A stretch of DNA of 64,000 nt from Streptomyces prunicolor NBRC 13075. GTDB taxonomy: Bacteria > Actinomycetota > Actinomycetes > Streptomycetales > Streptomycetaceae. The first letter of the stretch is position 1. Every line of letters starts with the position of its first letter. Under the pieces are notes generated by a model. It saw only the letters and a program-made list of their open reading frames with translations, was not told the DNA's origin and ran no database searches. The stretch is taken from NCBI RefSeq assembly GCF_000367365.1, contig NZ_BARF01000021.1, positions 1-64,000 of the forward strand, read 5' to 3'. Shown here one piece after another: positions 16,742 through 25,377 of this stretch. Made by a program: the position numbers and the translations under genes.

Positions 16742-18111
16742 CCGAGGTTCCCGAAAAGCACCAGGTCACCGAGGTGGGCGTGCCGCACCCCCGCGCCACC
16801 CTCGCCCTGACCAGCGCGGCCACCGCCGTGGCACTCATGACGTACACCGCGCCGATGGTGACGCTCCCCGACATCGCCGCCGCCCTGCACACCCCGCTCT
16901 CCGCCCAGGCCTGGCTCCTGAACGGCACCCCGCTGGGCCTGGCCGCACTGCTCCTGGTCGCCGGCAGCCTCGCCGACGACTACGGCCGCCGCCGGATCTT
17001 CCTCGCGGGCACCTTCGCGCTCGGAATCACGACAGCGCTGTCCGCGCTCGCCTCCTCGACCTGGCTGTTCACGCTGACCCGGATCGCGCAGGGCGCGTCC
17101 AGCGCGGCGCTGCTCGCCAGCAGCCTGGGCCTGATCGTGCACGCCTTCCCGACCCCGCGCGGCCGTCTGCACGCGACCGGCGTCTGGGGCGCGTTCGTCA
17201 GCGGCGGCATAGCGGTCGGCCCACTGGTGGCGGGCGCGATGCCGGACTGGCGGGTGGCCTACGGCGTGCTCGGCGCGGCGGCGATCGTGGTGGCGGCCCT
17301 CGGTGTCCGTACGTTGTCGGAGTCCCGCGCGCCGCGCGGTGGACGCCCCGACCTCGCCGGAGCGGTCACCTTCGGGCTGGCCCTGGTCGCGCTCGTCGCC
17401 GCCCTCACCCTGGGCCGCGACGGCTGGCTGCGGGCGCCGGTGGGCCTGCTGTTGCTGGCGGCCGTGGTGCTGGTCGGCGTCTTCGCGCTGATCGAGCGCC
17501 GGGGCGGCACGCCGATGATCGACCTGAGCCTGCTGCGCCACCGCCTCTTCCTGGCCTCCTCGGCGGGCGGCCTGTTCACGGGCCTCGCGGTGATCGGCCT
17601 GTTCAGCTTCCTGCCGACGCTGTTGCAGCAGACGCTGCGCCTGTCGGCGATGGACACGGCCTGGCTGTTCCTCCTCTGGTCGGGCCTGTCCTTCGGGGTC
17701 GCCCTCCAGGCCCGCCGCCTCGCCGGGCGCGTCTCCTCCCGGCACCAACTCGCCCTGGGTTTCCTCCTCCACGCGGCCGGCGTCCTGACGATGCTGGGCG
17801 CGCTGGGCTCCGATTCCTGGCTACGACTGCTGCCGGGACTGGTGATCGCGGGCGTGGGCAGCGGACTGCTGAACGCCGCGCTGCCGCTGCTCTCCGTGGA
17901 GTCGGTACCGGCGGCCCGGGCCGCGATGGGGTCGGGGGCGCAGCAGACGTTCCGGTACATCGGGTCCTGCGCGGGAGTCGCGCTGACCATCGCGATCGCG
18001 ACATCGGCAGGCGGTGGGCTTGCTCGCGGTGCGGACATCGCGATGGTGGTGTCGGCCGGGCTCGCGGTCGTGGCCGCGGTGAGTGTGGGGGTGTTGCGGG
18101 AGCGGGCGTGA
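16714..18111 (+). CDS. MFS drug-efflux type transporter (DHA2/EmrB-like)
   Basis: A 465-aa proton-driven exporter with about 14 predicted membrane helices. The A-motif GSLADDYGRRRIFLAG, the WLLNGTPLGLAALL block in helix 2 and SGGIAVGPLVAG (motif C, typical of antiporters) are present. It probably exports a toxic compound sensed by the divergent HxlR regulator. The start at 16714 is chosen from the -10 element 7 bp upstream; a GTG at 16774 would give a more compact N-terminus that excludes the second operator copy. Confidence 0.88.
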   Translation: MTRFSERTLTEVPEKHQVTEVGVPHPRATLALTSAATAVALMTYTAPMVTLPDIAAALHTPLSAQAWLLNGTPLGLAALLLVAGSLADDYGRRRIFLAGTFALGITTALSALASSTWLFTLTRIAQGASSAALLASSLGLIVHAFPTPRGRLHATGVWGAFVSGGIAVGPLVAGAMPDWRVAYGVLGAAAIVVAALGVRTLSESRAPRGGRPDLAGAVTFGLALVALVAALTLGRDGWLRAPVGLLLLAAVVLVGVFALIERRGGTPMIDLSLLRHRLFLASSAGGLFTGLAVIGLFSFLPTLLQQTLRLSAMDTAWLFLLWSGLSFGVALQARRLAGRVSSRHQLALGFLLHAAGVLTMLGALGSDSWLRLLPGLVIAGVGSGLLNAALPLLSVESVPAARAAMGSGAQQTFRYIGSCAGVALTIAIATSAGGGLARGADIAMVVSAGLAVVAAVSVGVLRERA

Positions 18112-18191
18112 GGCGTCTGCCGTACCCGCCCGGGTGTGCGGGAGCGGGGTGAGCGATCCGCCGCCCGCACCCGTCCCGGTGTGTCCCGAGG

Positions 18192-19328
18192 TCAGGGGCG
18201 CTCCCCCGGCTTGTTCACGACACCCCAGGCGGCGCGGGCCGTGGTCATCTCGTCGGGGTCCGTGCCCGGCGCGGGCGACGCCACCGCGTACGGGCGGCCG
18301 TCGGCACCCTTGGGGATCACGACCGGCGCGGCGTGCTTGGTCTCCCCCAGGTACGCGTACGTCTTCGGGTCGAAGAACAGTTCCTGCTTGCCCTGCCAGC
18401 CCGAGGCGGTGCGCTGGGCGTAGGTCACGGTGACGCCGATGGCCGCCCGCCCGATGGGGTCCTTGACGCCCTTCTCCACCCGGGCGCCGGGGATCTTGGC
18501 GAGCGCCCGGAAGAGACCGGCCTGCGCGTTCGGCGGGATCAGGACGGAACGGTAGAGGACGTCGATCTCCCGCCAGTCGCGCTGCGCCGCGGTCTCCCCC
18601 TCGATGTCGCCGAGGGCGTGCTCCTTGCGGATGGCGGCCATCATGCGGTCGGGGTCGCTCGGGAGGGTCGCGAGGAAGCGGTAGAACTGGCGCTGGGACC
18701 GGTCGTCGGCGCCCGCCTCCTTCCACTTCTCCTCCTGGTTGGGGCCGTACCAGACCCGGAGTTTGTTCGGGTCGAAGTCCGAGGTGTCTCCCGGGCGTGG
18801 GAAACCGGGCAGGCTCGCGGAGCCCGTGCCGTCCCAGCGGGTCCATTGCTCGGTGCTTCGGGGCTTCCCCTGGTCGAAGGAGGTGTTCTTCTCGTAGACC
18901 CACTGCTTGGGGCCGGGCTCGGTGGCGCCGATCTTCTCGACGGTGGCGGCGGCCAGTTCGAGGGTGTCGGCCGAGGCCTGCGCGGACAGCAGCTGACGGC
19001 CGCCGGAGGTGGCGGACGGGGTGGGGGCGGTGCCCGGGGTGTCGTGGGTGAGGGAGACCACGGCCCCGCCGGTGACGACGAGGCCCGTGGCCGCCGCCGC
19101 GGTCAGCAGGACGAATCTGCGGCGGGGCAGCGGAAACCCGTGCACCGCGGCCGTGGTGGGACGCGGACGGTTCCGGGCGACGGCCTCCTGCCGGAACGCC
19201 TCGGTGAGCAGGGCACGTTGGGGCGCGAGGCGGTCGCTGTCGGGCAGGGGGACGTCGGCACGCAAGGGGACGTCGATGCGCAAGGGGACGTCGGCGCGCA
19301 GGGCACGTGCATCGGCCGGCTCGTTCAT
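18192..19328 (-). CDS. CU044_5270 family membrane-anchored protein
   Basis: A 378-aa protein of the CU044_5270 family, always found after an ECF-like sigma gene. An N-terminal cytosolic segment (about 1-65) precedes one membrane helix (RRRFVLLTAAAATGLVVTGG); the rest is extracytoplasmic and may sense an envelope signal. The start overlaps the sigma gene stop (ATGA), so the two are coupled. Three in-frame 18-bp repeats (19248-19301) encode a repeated DVPLR-type motif at the N-terminus. It may act as the anti-sigma factor of its partner, but this is inference. Confidence 0.82.
   Translation of the reverse strand: MNEPADARALRADVPLRIDVPLRADVPLPDSDRLAPQRALLTEAFRQEAVARNRPRPTTAAVHGFPLPRRRFVLLTAAAATGLVVTGGAVVSLTHDTPGTAPTPSATSGGRQLLSAQASADTLELAAATVEKIGATEPGPKQWVYEKNTSFDQGKPRSTEQWTRWDGTGSASLPGFPRPGDTSDFDPNKLRVWYGPNQEEKWKEAGADDRSQRQFYRFLATLPSDPDRMMAAIRKEHALGDIEGETAAQRDWREIDVLYRSVLIPPNAQAGLFRALAKIPGARVEKGVKDPIGRAAIGVTVTYAQRTASGWQGKQELFFDPKTYAYLGETKHAAPVVIPKGADGRPYAVASPAPGTDPDEMTTARAAWGVVNKPGERP
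19248..19301. repeat. 18-bp tandem repeat, three copies, in the CU044_5270 gene
   Basis: Three consecutive 18-bp units beginning GGGGACGTCG differ at a few third positions. They keep the reading frame and add DVPLR repeats near the N-terminus of the protein. Confidence 0.7.
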
Positions 19329-20092
19329 GCGGGATCACCTTCTGATACGTGCGGTTCGAGTGGTGGGACGGCGGCATCGGCGGTACCGGCGATCTCGCCG
19401 GACTCGCCGAACGGGCTGTACGGGCCTGCCGTGACGCGGAGTTTCCTGCGGGCCCGGTTGAGCCGGGACCGGACGGTGCCGACCGGGATGTCGAGGGCCT
19501 CGGCGATCTCCTGGTAGCTGAAGTCGGCCCAGGCGAACAGGAGCAGGGCGTGCCGGTCCCCCTCGGAGAGGGCGGCCAGCGCCTTGGCCAGGGGCCGGGA
19601 CGCGGCCTGCGCGGTGACCCGGTCGTCGGCGGAGTCGGTCCAGGTCTCGGCCACCGGGTCGCGACCGGTGCGGGCGAGCAGCTTCAGCGCCTTGACCTCC
19701 TCACGGCGATGCCGGCTGATCAGCTTGGCCGCGATGCCGTGCAGCCAGGGGCGGACACCGGCAAGACCGCTGTCGTAGCGGGCCCTGATCCGGAAGGCCG
19801 TCAGGAAGGTCTCGGCGGTGACGTCGTCGGCCGCGTCACGGCCGAGCCGCCGGGCGACGTACTGATGGATGGTGGGCGCGTGGCGGTCGAACAGCACGGC
19901 GAAGCGCTCGGGTTCGTCGAGCGACGCCGCGACCAGCACGGCGTCCGACAGCGCGGTGTCCGGCTGCACGGTGCCTGGCAGCGCGGTGCCTGGCAGCGCG
20001 GTGCCTGGCAGCGCGGTGTCCGCTCTCGCGGTGCCCGCTCTCGTAGTGCCGTTCCCCCAGGAGGAGCGGCACAGTGGATCGGAATCGGTCAT
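19325..20092 (-). CDS. ECF-type RNA polymerase sigma factor
   Basis: A 255-aa sigma factor. Region 2 spans about residues 60-130 (FDRHAPTIHQYVARRLGRDAADDVTAETFL) and region 4 about 165-225 (LSEGDRHALLLFAWADFSYQEIAEALDIPVGTVRSRLNRAR). The first ~45 residues are unusual, with a GTALP pentapeptide repeat encoded by perfect 15-bp repeats. The gene is translationally coupled to the CU044_5270 gene. The class E sortase gene starts 97 bp upstream in the same direction, so envelope stress or cell-wall anchoring may be the regulated process. Confidence 0.9.
   Translation of the reverse strand: MTDSDPLCRSSWGNGTTRAGTARADTALPGTALPGTALPGTVQPDTALSDAVLVAASLDEPERFAVLFDRHAPTIHQYVARRLGRDAADDVTAETFLTAFRIRARYDSGLAGVRPWLHGIAAKLISRHRREEVKALKLLARTGRDPVAETWTDSADDRVTAQAASRPLAKALAALSEGDRHALLLFAWADFSYQEIAEALDIPVGTVRSRLNRARRKLRVTAGPYSPFGESGEIAGTADAAVPPLEPHVSEGDPA
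19970..20014. repeat. 15-bp perfect tandem repeat, three copies, in the sigma gene
   Basis: Three identical 15-bp units (GGTGCCTGGCAGCGC on the plus strand) sit in frame near the sigma factor N-terminus and encode repeated GTALP. Degenerate copies flank them. Slippage would change length by five residues without a frameshift. Confidence 0.85.
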
Positions 20093-20189
20093 CGGCGGTC
20101 CGTGTGGTCGGAGGAAAGGGACAGCGTTCACCAGTACTTGCCGACTGACCGGAATCGGGTTCACGGATCGGGTGCACGGACCCCCAGTG

Positions 20190-20984
20190 TCAGGTGCGGG
20201 GCCGCATGGAGGTGAGCGTGCCCCACACGACCATGCGGTACCGGGAGGTGTACTCCGGGGTGCAGGTGGTGAGGGTGATGTAGTACCCGGGCCGGCTGTA
20301 GCCGTAGGACGGCTTGACGGTCGAGCGCGGGATCGGGCGGATGACACCGGAGTCGGCGGCGGAGGTCTGCGGCAGGATCTTGTCGACCGTGTACGTGAAG
20401 GTGGCCGCGCTCGTCTCGACCTGGACGGTGTCCTTGACCCGCAGGTGGTTGAGGTACCGGAACGGCTCGCCGTGGGTGTTGCGATGCCCGGCGATCGCGA
20501 AGTTCCCTGCCTGGCCCGGCTGTTGGGTGCCGGGGTAGTGGCCGACGTACCCCTTGTTGAGCACGTTCCGCTTGCTGACGCCTTCCGCGATCGGGACGCG
20601 GAGGTGGAGGCGGGGGACGGTGAGGACGGCGTAGGCCTGGGAGCGGTCGGGGGTGGTGGCGGAACCGGGAGAGGTGGTGGGGGTGGATCCGTCGGTCGAA
20701 GTGGTGGCGGTCGGGTGGCTCGGTGAACTACCGCCCGCCGTACCGGAGTTGGCCGACGGGGCGGCGCCTCCCCCTGCGCCGGGTGTCGCCCATTGCCGTT
20801 CCAGGGCCTGGACTTGATGGTCGGCGCCGCGGCGGGCCTCGCGGTTGGTCCACCACAACTGGTGGACGACGAGGAGGAGCAGGACGACCCCGGTGGTGAC
20901 GAGCAGTTCGCCGCCGGTCCACAGGGCGCGTCGGCGCAGCGCACGGCGTCGACGGCTGCGGTGCTGCACGACGGGGACCCGCAT
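20190..20984 (-). CDS. class E sortase
   Basis: A 264-aa sortase. It has an Arg-rich cytosolic tail, one membrane helix (about residues 20-45, VTTGVVLLLLVVHQLWW), a Pro/Ser/Thr-rich linker and a C-terminal catalytic barrel. The catalytic His is in AGHRNTHG, the Cys in TLTTCTPEYTSRYRMVVWG, and the Arg follows in SRYR. Class E enzymes join LAXTG proteins such as the product of 7116-7934 to peptidoglycan. The ATG at 20984 has a strong GAAGGAGG site. It is divergent from the galactanase gene. Confidence 0.9.
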   Translation of the reverse strand: MRVPVVQHRSRRRRALRRRALWTGGELLVTTGVVLLLLVVHQLWWTNREARRGADHQVQALERQWATPGAGGGAAPSANSGTAGGSSPSHPTATTSTDGSTPTTSPGSATTPDRSQAYAVLTVPRLHLRVPIAEGVSKRNVLNKGYVGHYPGTQQPGQAGNFAIAGHRNTHGEPFRYLNHLRVKDTVQVETSAATFTYTVDKILPQTSAADSGVIRPIPRSTVKPSYGYSRPGYYITLTTCTPEYTSRYRMVVWGTLTSMRPRT

Positions 20985-21232
20985 GCGTACGCCTCCTTCA
21001 CCCACCGGCCGCCCTTCACCCACCGGCCGCCCGCACGATAGGCGGCGGCTCCCGAACTCTCCAGACCTGCGCCCTTTCCGACCTGTTCGGCTCTTCGTAC
21101 ACGGGTTTTAGAAAGGGGTGTCACAACCCTCGACAACCTCACGCACCACACCCGATGCTTCCTGATGGCACGAGCCGGGGGGATGGCCGACGCCGGTGGG
21201 ACGACCGGCGGTTGAGCGAATCGGGAGTAGAG

Positions 21233-22708
21233 ATGATCCGACGCAGAACCCTGCTGGCCGCAGCGGGTGGTGGTCTCCTCGGCACCGCCCTGGCGACCGG
21301 CACCGCACGCGCCGACGCGACGATCGCGGTCAACCCGGCGACGAAGTACGGCACTTGGGAGGGCTGGGGCACCTCGCTCGCCTGGTGGGCGAACGTCTTC
21401 GGCGCCCGGGACGACTTCGCCGATATCTTCTTCACCACCAAGTCGACGACGTACAACGGCACTTCACTGCCCGGCCTGGGCCTGAACATCGCCCGCTACA
21501 ACCTCGGCGCGTGCAGCTGGAACGCGGTGAACGGCGAGTCGATGGTCGCCTCCGCCAACATCCCGGCGTTCAAGCAGATCGAGGGCTACTGGCAGGACTG
21601 GAACAACGAGGACCCCACGTCCTCGGCCTGGGACTGGACGGCGGACGCGACCCAGCGGGCGATGCTGGTGAAGGCGACGTCACGCGGGGCCACCACCGAG
21701 CTCTTCGCCAACTCCCCCATGTGGTGGATGTGTTCGAACCACAACCCGTCGGGCGCGTCGGGCGGCGGCAACAACCTCCAGACCTGGAACTACCGCCAGC
21801 ACGCCTCCCACCTGGCAGCCGTCGCCCTCTACGCGAAGAACAACTGGGGAGTGAACTTCGCGACGGTCGAGGCCTTCAACGAGCCGTCGTCGAGCTGGTG
21901 GACGGCGACCGGCACGCAGGAGGGCTGCCACATGGATTCGACGGTCCAGGCGGCCGTACTCCCGTACGTCCGCAGCGAGTTGGACGCGCGCGGCCTGACA
22001 AGCACGAAGATCTCCGCCTCGGACGAGACGAGTTACGACCTCGCGCGCACGACGTGGAGCGCCTTCAGCTCGACGACAAAGGGGTACGTGAACCGCGTCA
22101 ACGTCCACGGCTACCAGGGCTCGGGCGGTCGTAGGGACTTGTTGTACACGGACGTAGTGACGACGGCGGGCAAGGCCCTCTGGAACTCGGAGACCGGCGA
22201 CAGCGATTCGACGGGCCTGACGATGGCCAGCAACCTCCTCTACGACTTCCGCTGGCTGCACCCCACGGCGTGGACGTACTGGCAGGTCATGGACCCGTCG
22301 TCCGGCTGGGCGATGATCGCGTACGACCAGAGCACGCTCGCGGCCGGCGCGGTGCAGACGAAGTACTACGTGATGGCCCAGTTCAGCCGCCACATCCGCC
22401 CCGGCATGACGATCCTCGACACGGGCGTGAGCTACGCGGCGGCGGGTTACGACGCGTCGGCGAAACGGTTGGTGATCGTGGCCGCCAACACAGGCTCGTC
22501 GTCGACGACTTTGACCTTCGACCTCTCCAAGTTCACGACGGTGGCGGGGGGTTCGAGCGGTCTGGTCCCGCGCTGGAACACGGTGACGGGTGGCGGGGGC
22601 GACTTGTACGCCGCCCACTCGGACACATATCTGAGCGGCAAGACGGTGAGCGCGACGTTCGCGGCGGGGGCGGTGCAGACGCTGCAGATCGACGGAGTGG
22701 TGATCTGA
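21233..22708 (+). CDS. secreted GH30-type endo-beta-1,6-galactanase-like enzyme
   Basis: A 491-aa secreted glycosidase with a twin-arginine signal (RRRTLLAAAGGGLLGTALA, cleavage near ARA). The catalytic TIM barrel has the acid/base Glu in EAFNEPSSSWW (about residue 217) and the nucleophile Glu in LWNSETG (about residue 320), followed by a beta-sandwich. The relationship is to S. avermitilis-type beta-1,6-galactanases acting on arabinogalactan. The start at 21233 has GGGAG upstream. Its stop codon overlaps the proposed CTG start of the MFS gene. Confidence 0.86.
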   Translation: MIRRRTLLAAAGGGLLGTALATGTARADATIAVNPATKYGTWEGWGTSLAWWANVFGARDDFADIFFTTKSTTYNGTSLPGLGLNIARYNLGACSWNAVNGESMVASANIPAFKQIEGYWQDWNNEDPTSSAWDWTADATQRAMLVKATSRGATTELFANSPMWWMCSNHNPSGASGGGNNLQTWNYRQHASHLAAVALYAKNNWGVNFATVEAFNEPSSSWWTATGTQEGCHMDSTVQAAVLPYVRSELDARGLTSTKISASDETSYDLARTTWSAFSSTTKGYVNRVNVHGYQGSGGRRDLLYTDVVTTAGKALWNSETGDSDSTGLTMASNLLYDFRWLHPTAWTYWQVMDPSSGWAMIAYDQSTLAAGAVQTKYYVMAQFSRHIRPGMTILDTGVSYAAAGYDASAKRLVIVAANTGSSSTTLTFDLSKFTTVAGGSSGLVPRWNTVTGGGGDLYAAHSDTYLSGKTVSATFAAGAVQTLQIDGVVI

Positions 22709-23934
22709 CCCCGGGATCCCAAGTCACGTACGGCGGCGGGCGGTTCGGCCTGCTCGCCCTGGCGCTCGGCGGTTTCGGAATCGGTCTGACCGAGTTCGTG
22801 ATCGCCGGGCTGCTGCCACAGGTGAGCCACGGCCTGAACGTGTCCACGGCGGCCGCGGGCTGGCTGATCTCCGGCTACGCGCTGACGGTCGCGGTGGGCG
22901 CGATAGCGGTGACGGCGGCGACGGCGTCCCTGCCCCAAAAACCGGTCCTGGTAGGCCTGGTGGCCCTGTTCGTAGCAGGCAACCTGCTGTCGGCACTGGC
23001 CCCCGACTACGGCGTGATGCTGCTCGGCCGAGTGGTGGCGGCCCTGTGCCACGGCTCGTTCTTCGGCATCGGCTCAGTGGTCGCCCGCCGCCTGGTCCCT
23101 CCCGAACGCGCCTCGCGGGCAGTGGCGTTGATGTTCGCCGGCCTGACGGTGGCGAACGTGCTGGGGGTGCCGTTCGGCGCACTCGTCGGCGAACGGTGGG
23201 GCTGGCGGGCGACGTTCTGGGCGATCACGGCGATCGGGGCGGTGGCGTTGATCTCCATCGCCGTACTGGTACCGGCGTGGGCGGGAGCGAGGGGTGGCCG
23301 CGCGGACCTCCGTACGCAGGTGCGCGCCTTCCGCTCCACCCAGGTGTGGCTGACCCTGACGGCCACCGCCCTCGGCTACGGCGGCATGTTCGGCGCGTTC
23401 AGCTACATCGCGTACACCTTCACGCGGGTCACGGGCTTCTCGACGACGGACGTGGCGTGGTTGTTGGTGGTCTACGGCACGGGGTTGGTCGTCGGCAACA
23501 TCGCGGGCGGGCGGGGCGCGGACCACAATCGTGACGTGACGCTGCTGGTGTCCCTGACCGGCCTGGCGCTGACCCTGGTGGCCTTCGGCCTGCTGGCGAG
23601 CAACCGCCCGGCGTCGGTGATCCTGGTCTTCCTCTTGGGCGTGTTCGGCTTCGCGACGGTCCCCGGGATGATCACGCGGGTCACGGACGCGGCCGGGGGC
23701 GTACCGCTGGCGGCGAGCGCGAACGTCTCCGCGTCGAATGTGGGGAACGCGGTGGGGGCGTGGTTGGGGGGCGTGGTGATCAGTGCGGGGTGGGGGTATA
23801 CCGCGCCGTTGTTCGTGGGGGCGGGGATTGTGGGGGTGGGGTTGGGGGTCATGGGGTGGGCCGCGCGGGGGGCTGTGGATGCGGGGAGCGGGGTGGAGCG
23901 GGCGGGTGGGGTGGTGAGGGCGAGGCGGCCGTGA
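22705..23934 (+). CDS. MFS transporter, arabinose-efflux (AraJ) type, probable CTG start
   Basis: A 409-aa transporter with about 12 membrane helices: GFGIGLTEFVIAGLLPQV in helix 1, the A-motif region after helix 2, and YGGMFGAFSYIAYTF in helix 7. No ATG, GTG or TTG is in frame between the body of the galactanase gene and helix 1. The CTG at 22705 overlaps the galactanase stop (CTGA) and has GGAG 7 bp upstream, giving an N-terminus of the expected length. It may export sugars or drugs. The 3' end is extremely G-rich. Confidence 0.83.
   Translation: MTPGSQVTYGGGRFGLLALALGGFGIGLTEFVIAGLLPQVSHGLNVSTAAAGWLISGYALTVAVGAIAVTAATASLPQKPVLVGLVALFVAGNLLSALAPDYGVMLLGRVVAALCHGSFFGIGSVVARRLVPPERASRAVALMFAGLTVANVLGVPFGALVGERWGWRATFWAITAIGAVALISIAVLVPAWAGARGGRADLRTQVRAFRSTQVWLTLTATALGYGGMFGAFSYIAYTFTRVTGFSTTDVAWLLVVYGTGLVVGNIAGGRGADHNRDVTLLVSLTGLALTLVAFGLLASNRPASVILVFLLGVFGFATVPGMITRVTDAAGGVPLAASANVSASNVGNAVGAWLGGVVISAGWGYTAPLFVGAGIVGVGLGVMGWAARGAVDAGSGVERAGGVVRARRP
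23817..23860 (+). other. G-quadruplex-prone tract
   Basis: Seven runs of three to five G lie within 44 bp on the coding strand at the end of the MFS gene, separated by one to five bases. This satisfies the usual G4 pattern. It may affect transcription or RNA decay, or it may reflect codon bias (Gly/Val-rich helix). Confidence 0.5.
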
Positions 23935-23968
23935 GGGGGGTGAGATGGCCGTGAGGGGGGGGTGAGAT
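23927..23968. repeat. 20/22-bp tandem duplication over the MFS stop codon
   Basis: GGCCGTGAGGGGGGTGAGAT at 23927 is followed at once by the same unit with two extra G, then by a partial third copy (GGCCGT). The first unit contains the MFS stop codon. Confidence 0.7.
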
Positions 23969-24129
23969 GGCCGTAAAACTGGCGGCAACCGGAAAGCCAC
24001 CCGCCGTTCCCCACGCCACACCCTCCGAGGGAACGCACATGGCTCCCCCACCGCACTCTCACCGGCCGACCTGGGCATATCTCTCCCCTTGCCTCCATCT
24101 GTGTCGGCATCGGCAGTACCGTGTCGTTC

Positions 24130-25164
24130 ATGCGCCCCGACACGCCCGCCGAGAACGTCGACCACTCCGCCGAAGCGGCCCGCCTGGAGCGGACCGCCGC
24201 CCGTTACCCCGAGGACACCGAGGCCCTGCTCCTCCAGGCCGCGGCCCACCTGGAACTGGCCGGCGACCGCCCCGCCGCCAGCGCGCTCTACGACCGCCTG
24301 CTGTCGTCGCCGGACACCCTGGAGACCCCGCACCTGGTACGGGCCCTCAAGGCCTCGAACCTCTGGGAGTACGGCCACGAGGCCGAGGCCAGGGCCATCA
24401 TCGACGGGGTACGGACGGCGTCCCCTCGCGATCCCGCCCCCTGGGTGATCGTCGCGGAGTCCCTGGAGGCCCACGACGAACTGGAGGCGGCGCAGGAGAC
24501 GTTCACGGAGGGAGTCACTCTGCTCCTGACCGACGTACCCGAACCCCCTTACTCCACCCACCCGTTGCTGTTCGGCCGACACCGGGTACGGCGGATGCTG
24601 GGCGTGTCGCACGACGAGTGGGACACGCTGGCGGACACGTTGCATTCGGCCCACGCGTCCTCCTCGTCGCCGGTGTCGTTGGACGAACTGCACGATCCGA
24701 AGAGGGTGTGGTCGCTGGGGTCGGACAACCCGGCGGAGCTCGAGGCCGAGATCTCACGGCTACGGGCAGAGCTGGGCGCGTTCCGGGAGGCGTTGTCCCG
24801 ACCGTTCCCGGTGGCCGTACTGCACTGGCCCGAGGGCGAGTTGGCCGAGCTGGTGGGGGCGTACGAGTCCCTCGCGGTGGAGTATCCGTCGCACGAGGAA
24901 CACCTCGCGACGATAGAGGGGTCGCTGCGGGAGCTGGCGGCCAGCGGGACGCAGAATCTGGGGATCGTGACCGGGACGGTGCCTTCTTATGAGGCGTTCG
25001 CGGCGTCCGAGGGGGCTTCGCCGGGGGATGCGGACTTGTTGCCGCAGTATGCGACGACGCTTGCGGCTCGGGGGCGGGCTGTGGTTTGGCCTCCGCAGCG
25101 GGGGGCTTCTTGTTGGTGTGGGTCGGGGATGGCCTATGGGGAATGCCATGGCCAGACTCCCTAA
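24130..25164 (+). CDS. SEC-C metal-binding motif protein with TPR-like repeats
   Basis: A 344-aa cytoplasmic protein. Residues about 10-130 are alpha-helical TPR-like repeats (ARYPEDTEALLLQAAAHLEL, DRPAASALYDRLL). The centre has a coiled segment (ELEAEISRLRAELGAF). The last ~20 residues form a SEC-C zinc finger, CWCGSGMAYGECHG, with His in the last ligand position. Its function is unknown. A TACCGT hexamer 7 bp before the ATG at 24130 suggests a leaderless mRNA; the in-frame GTG at 24121 lies in that element and is rejected. Confidence 0.8.
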   Translation: MRPDTPAENVDHSAEAARLERTAARYPEDTEALLLQAAAHLELAGDRPAASALYDRLLSSPDTLETPHLVRALKASNLWEYGHEAEARAIIDGVRTASPRDPAPWVIVAESLEAHDELEAAQETFTEGVTLLLTDVPEPPYSTHPLLFGRHRVRRMLGVSHDEWDTLADTLHSAHASSSSPVSLDELHDPKRVWSLGSDNPAELEAEISRLRAELGAFREALSRPFPVAVLHWPEGELAELVGAYESLAVEYPSHEEHLATIEGSLRELAASGTQNLGIVTGTVPSYEAFAASEGASPGDADLLPQYATTLAARGRAVVWPPQRGASCWCGSGMAYGECHGQTP

Positions 25165-25377
25165 CGACTTGGTCACTACGACGCGGCTTCGCATACTCCG
25201 GCCGTCAGCAAGTCTTGAGCGCACACCGTACCCACCCACCCACCGGCCTGACTGGGGGAACTTTTAGGCTAGATCCAAGATCACAAAAAGCCCGCCCCCA
25301 ACAGGCCGACACTGTCGGGTCCTCTATGTAGCGTTACCTGATCCCAAACCATCAACACATAGAACAGGAACAGGCCT

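Noticed and set aside
18112..18191. Hairpin between the MFS and CU044_5270 genes
   Set aside because: Pairing of the CGGGTG and CACCCG stretches is imperfect and there is no U run, so it is not listed as a terminator.
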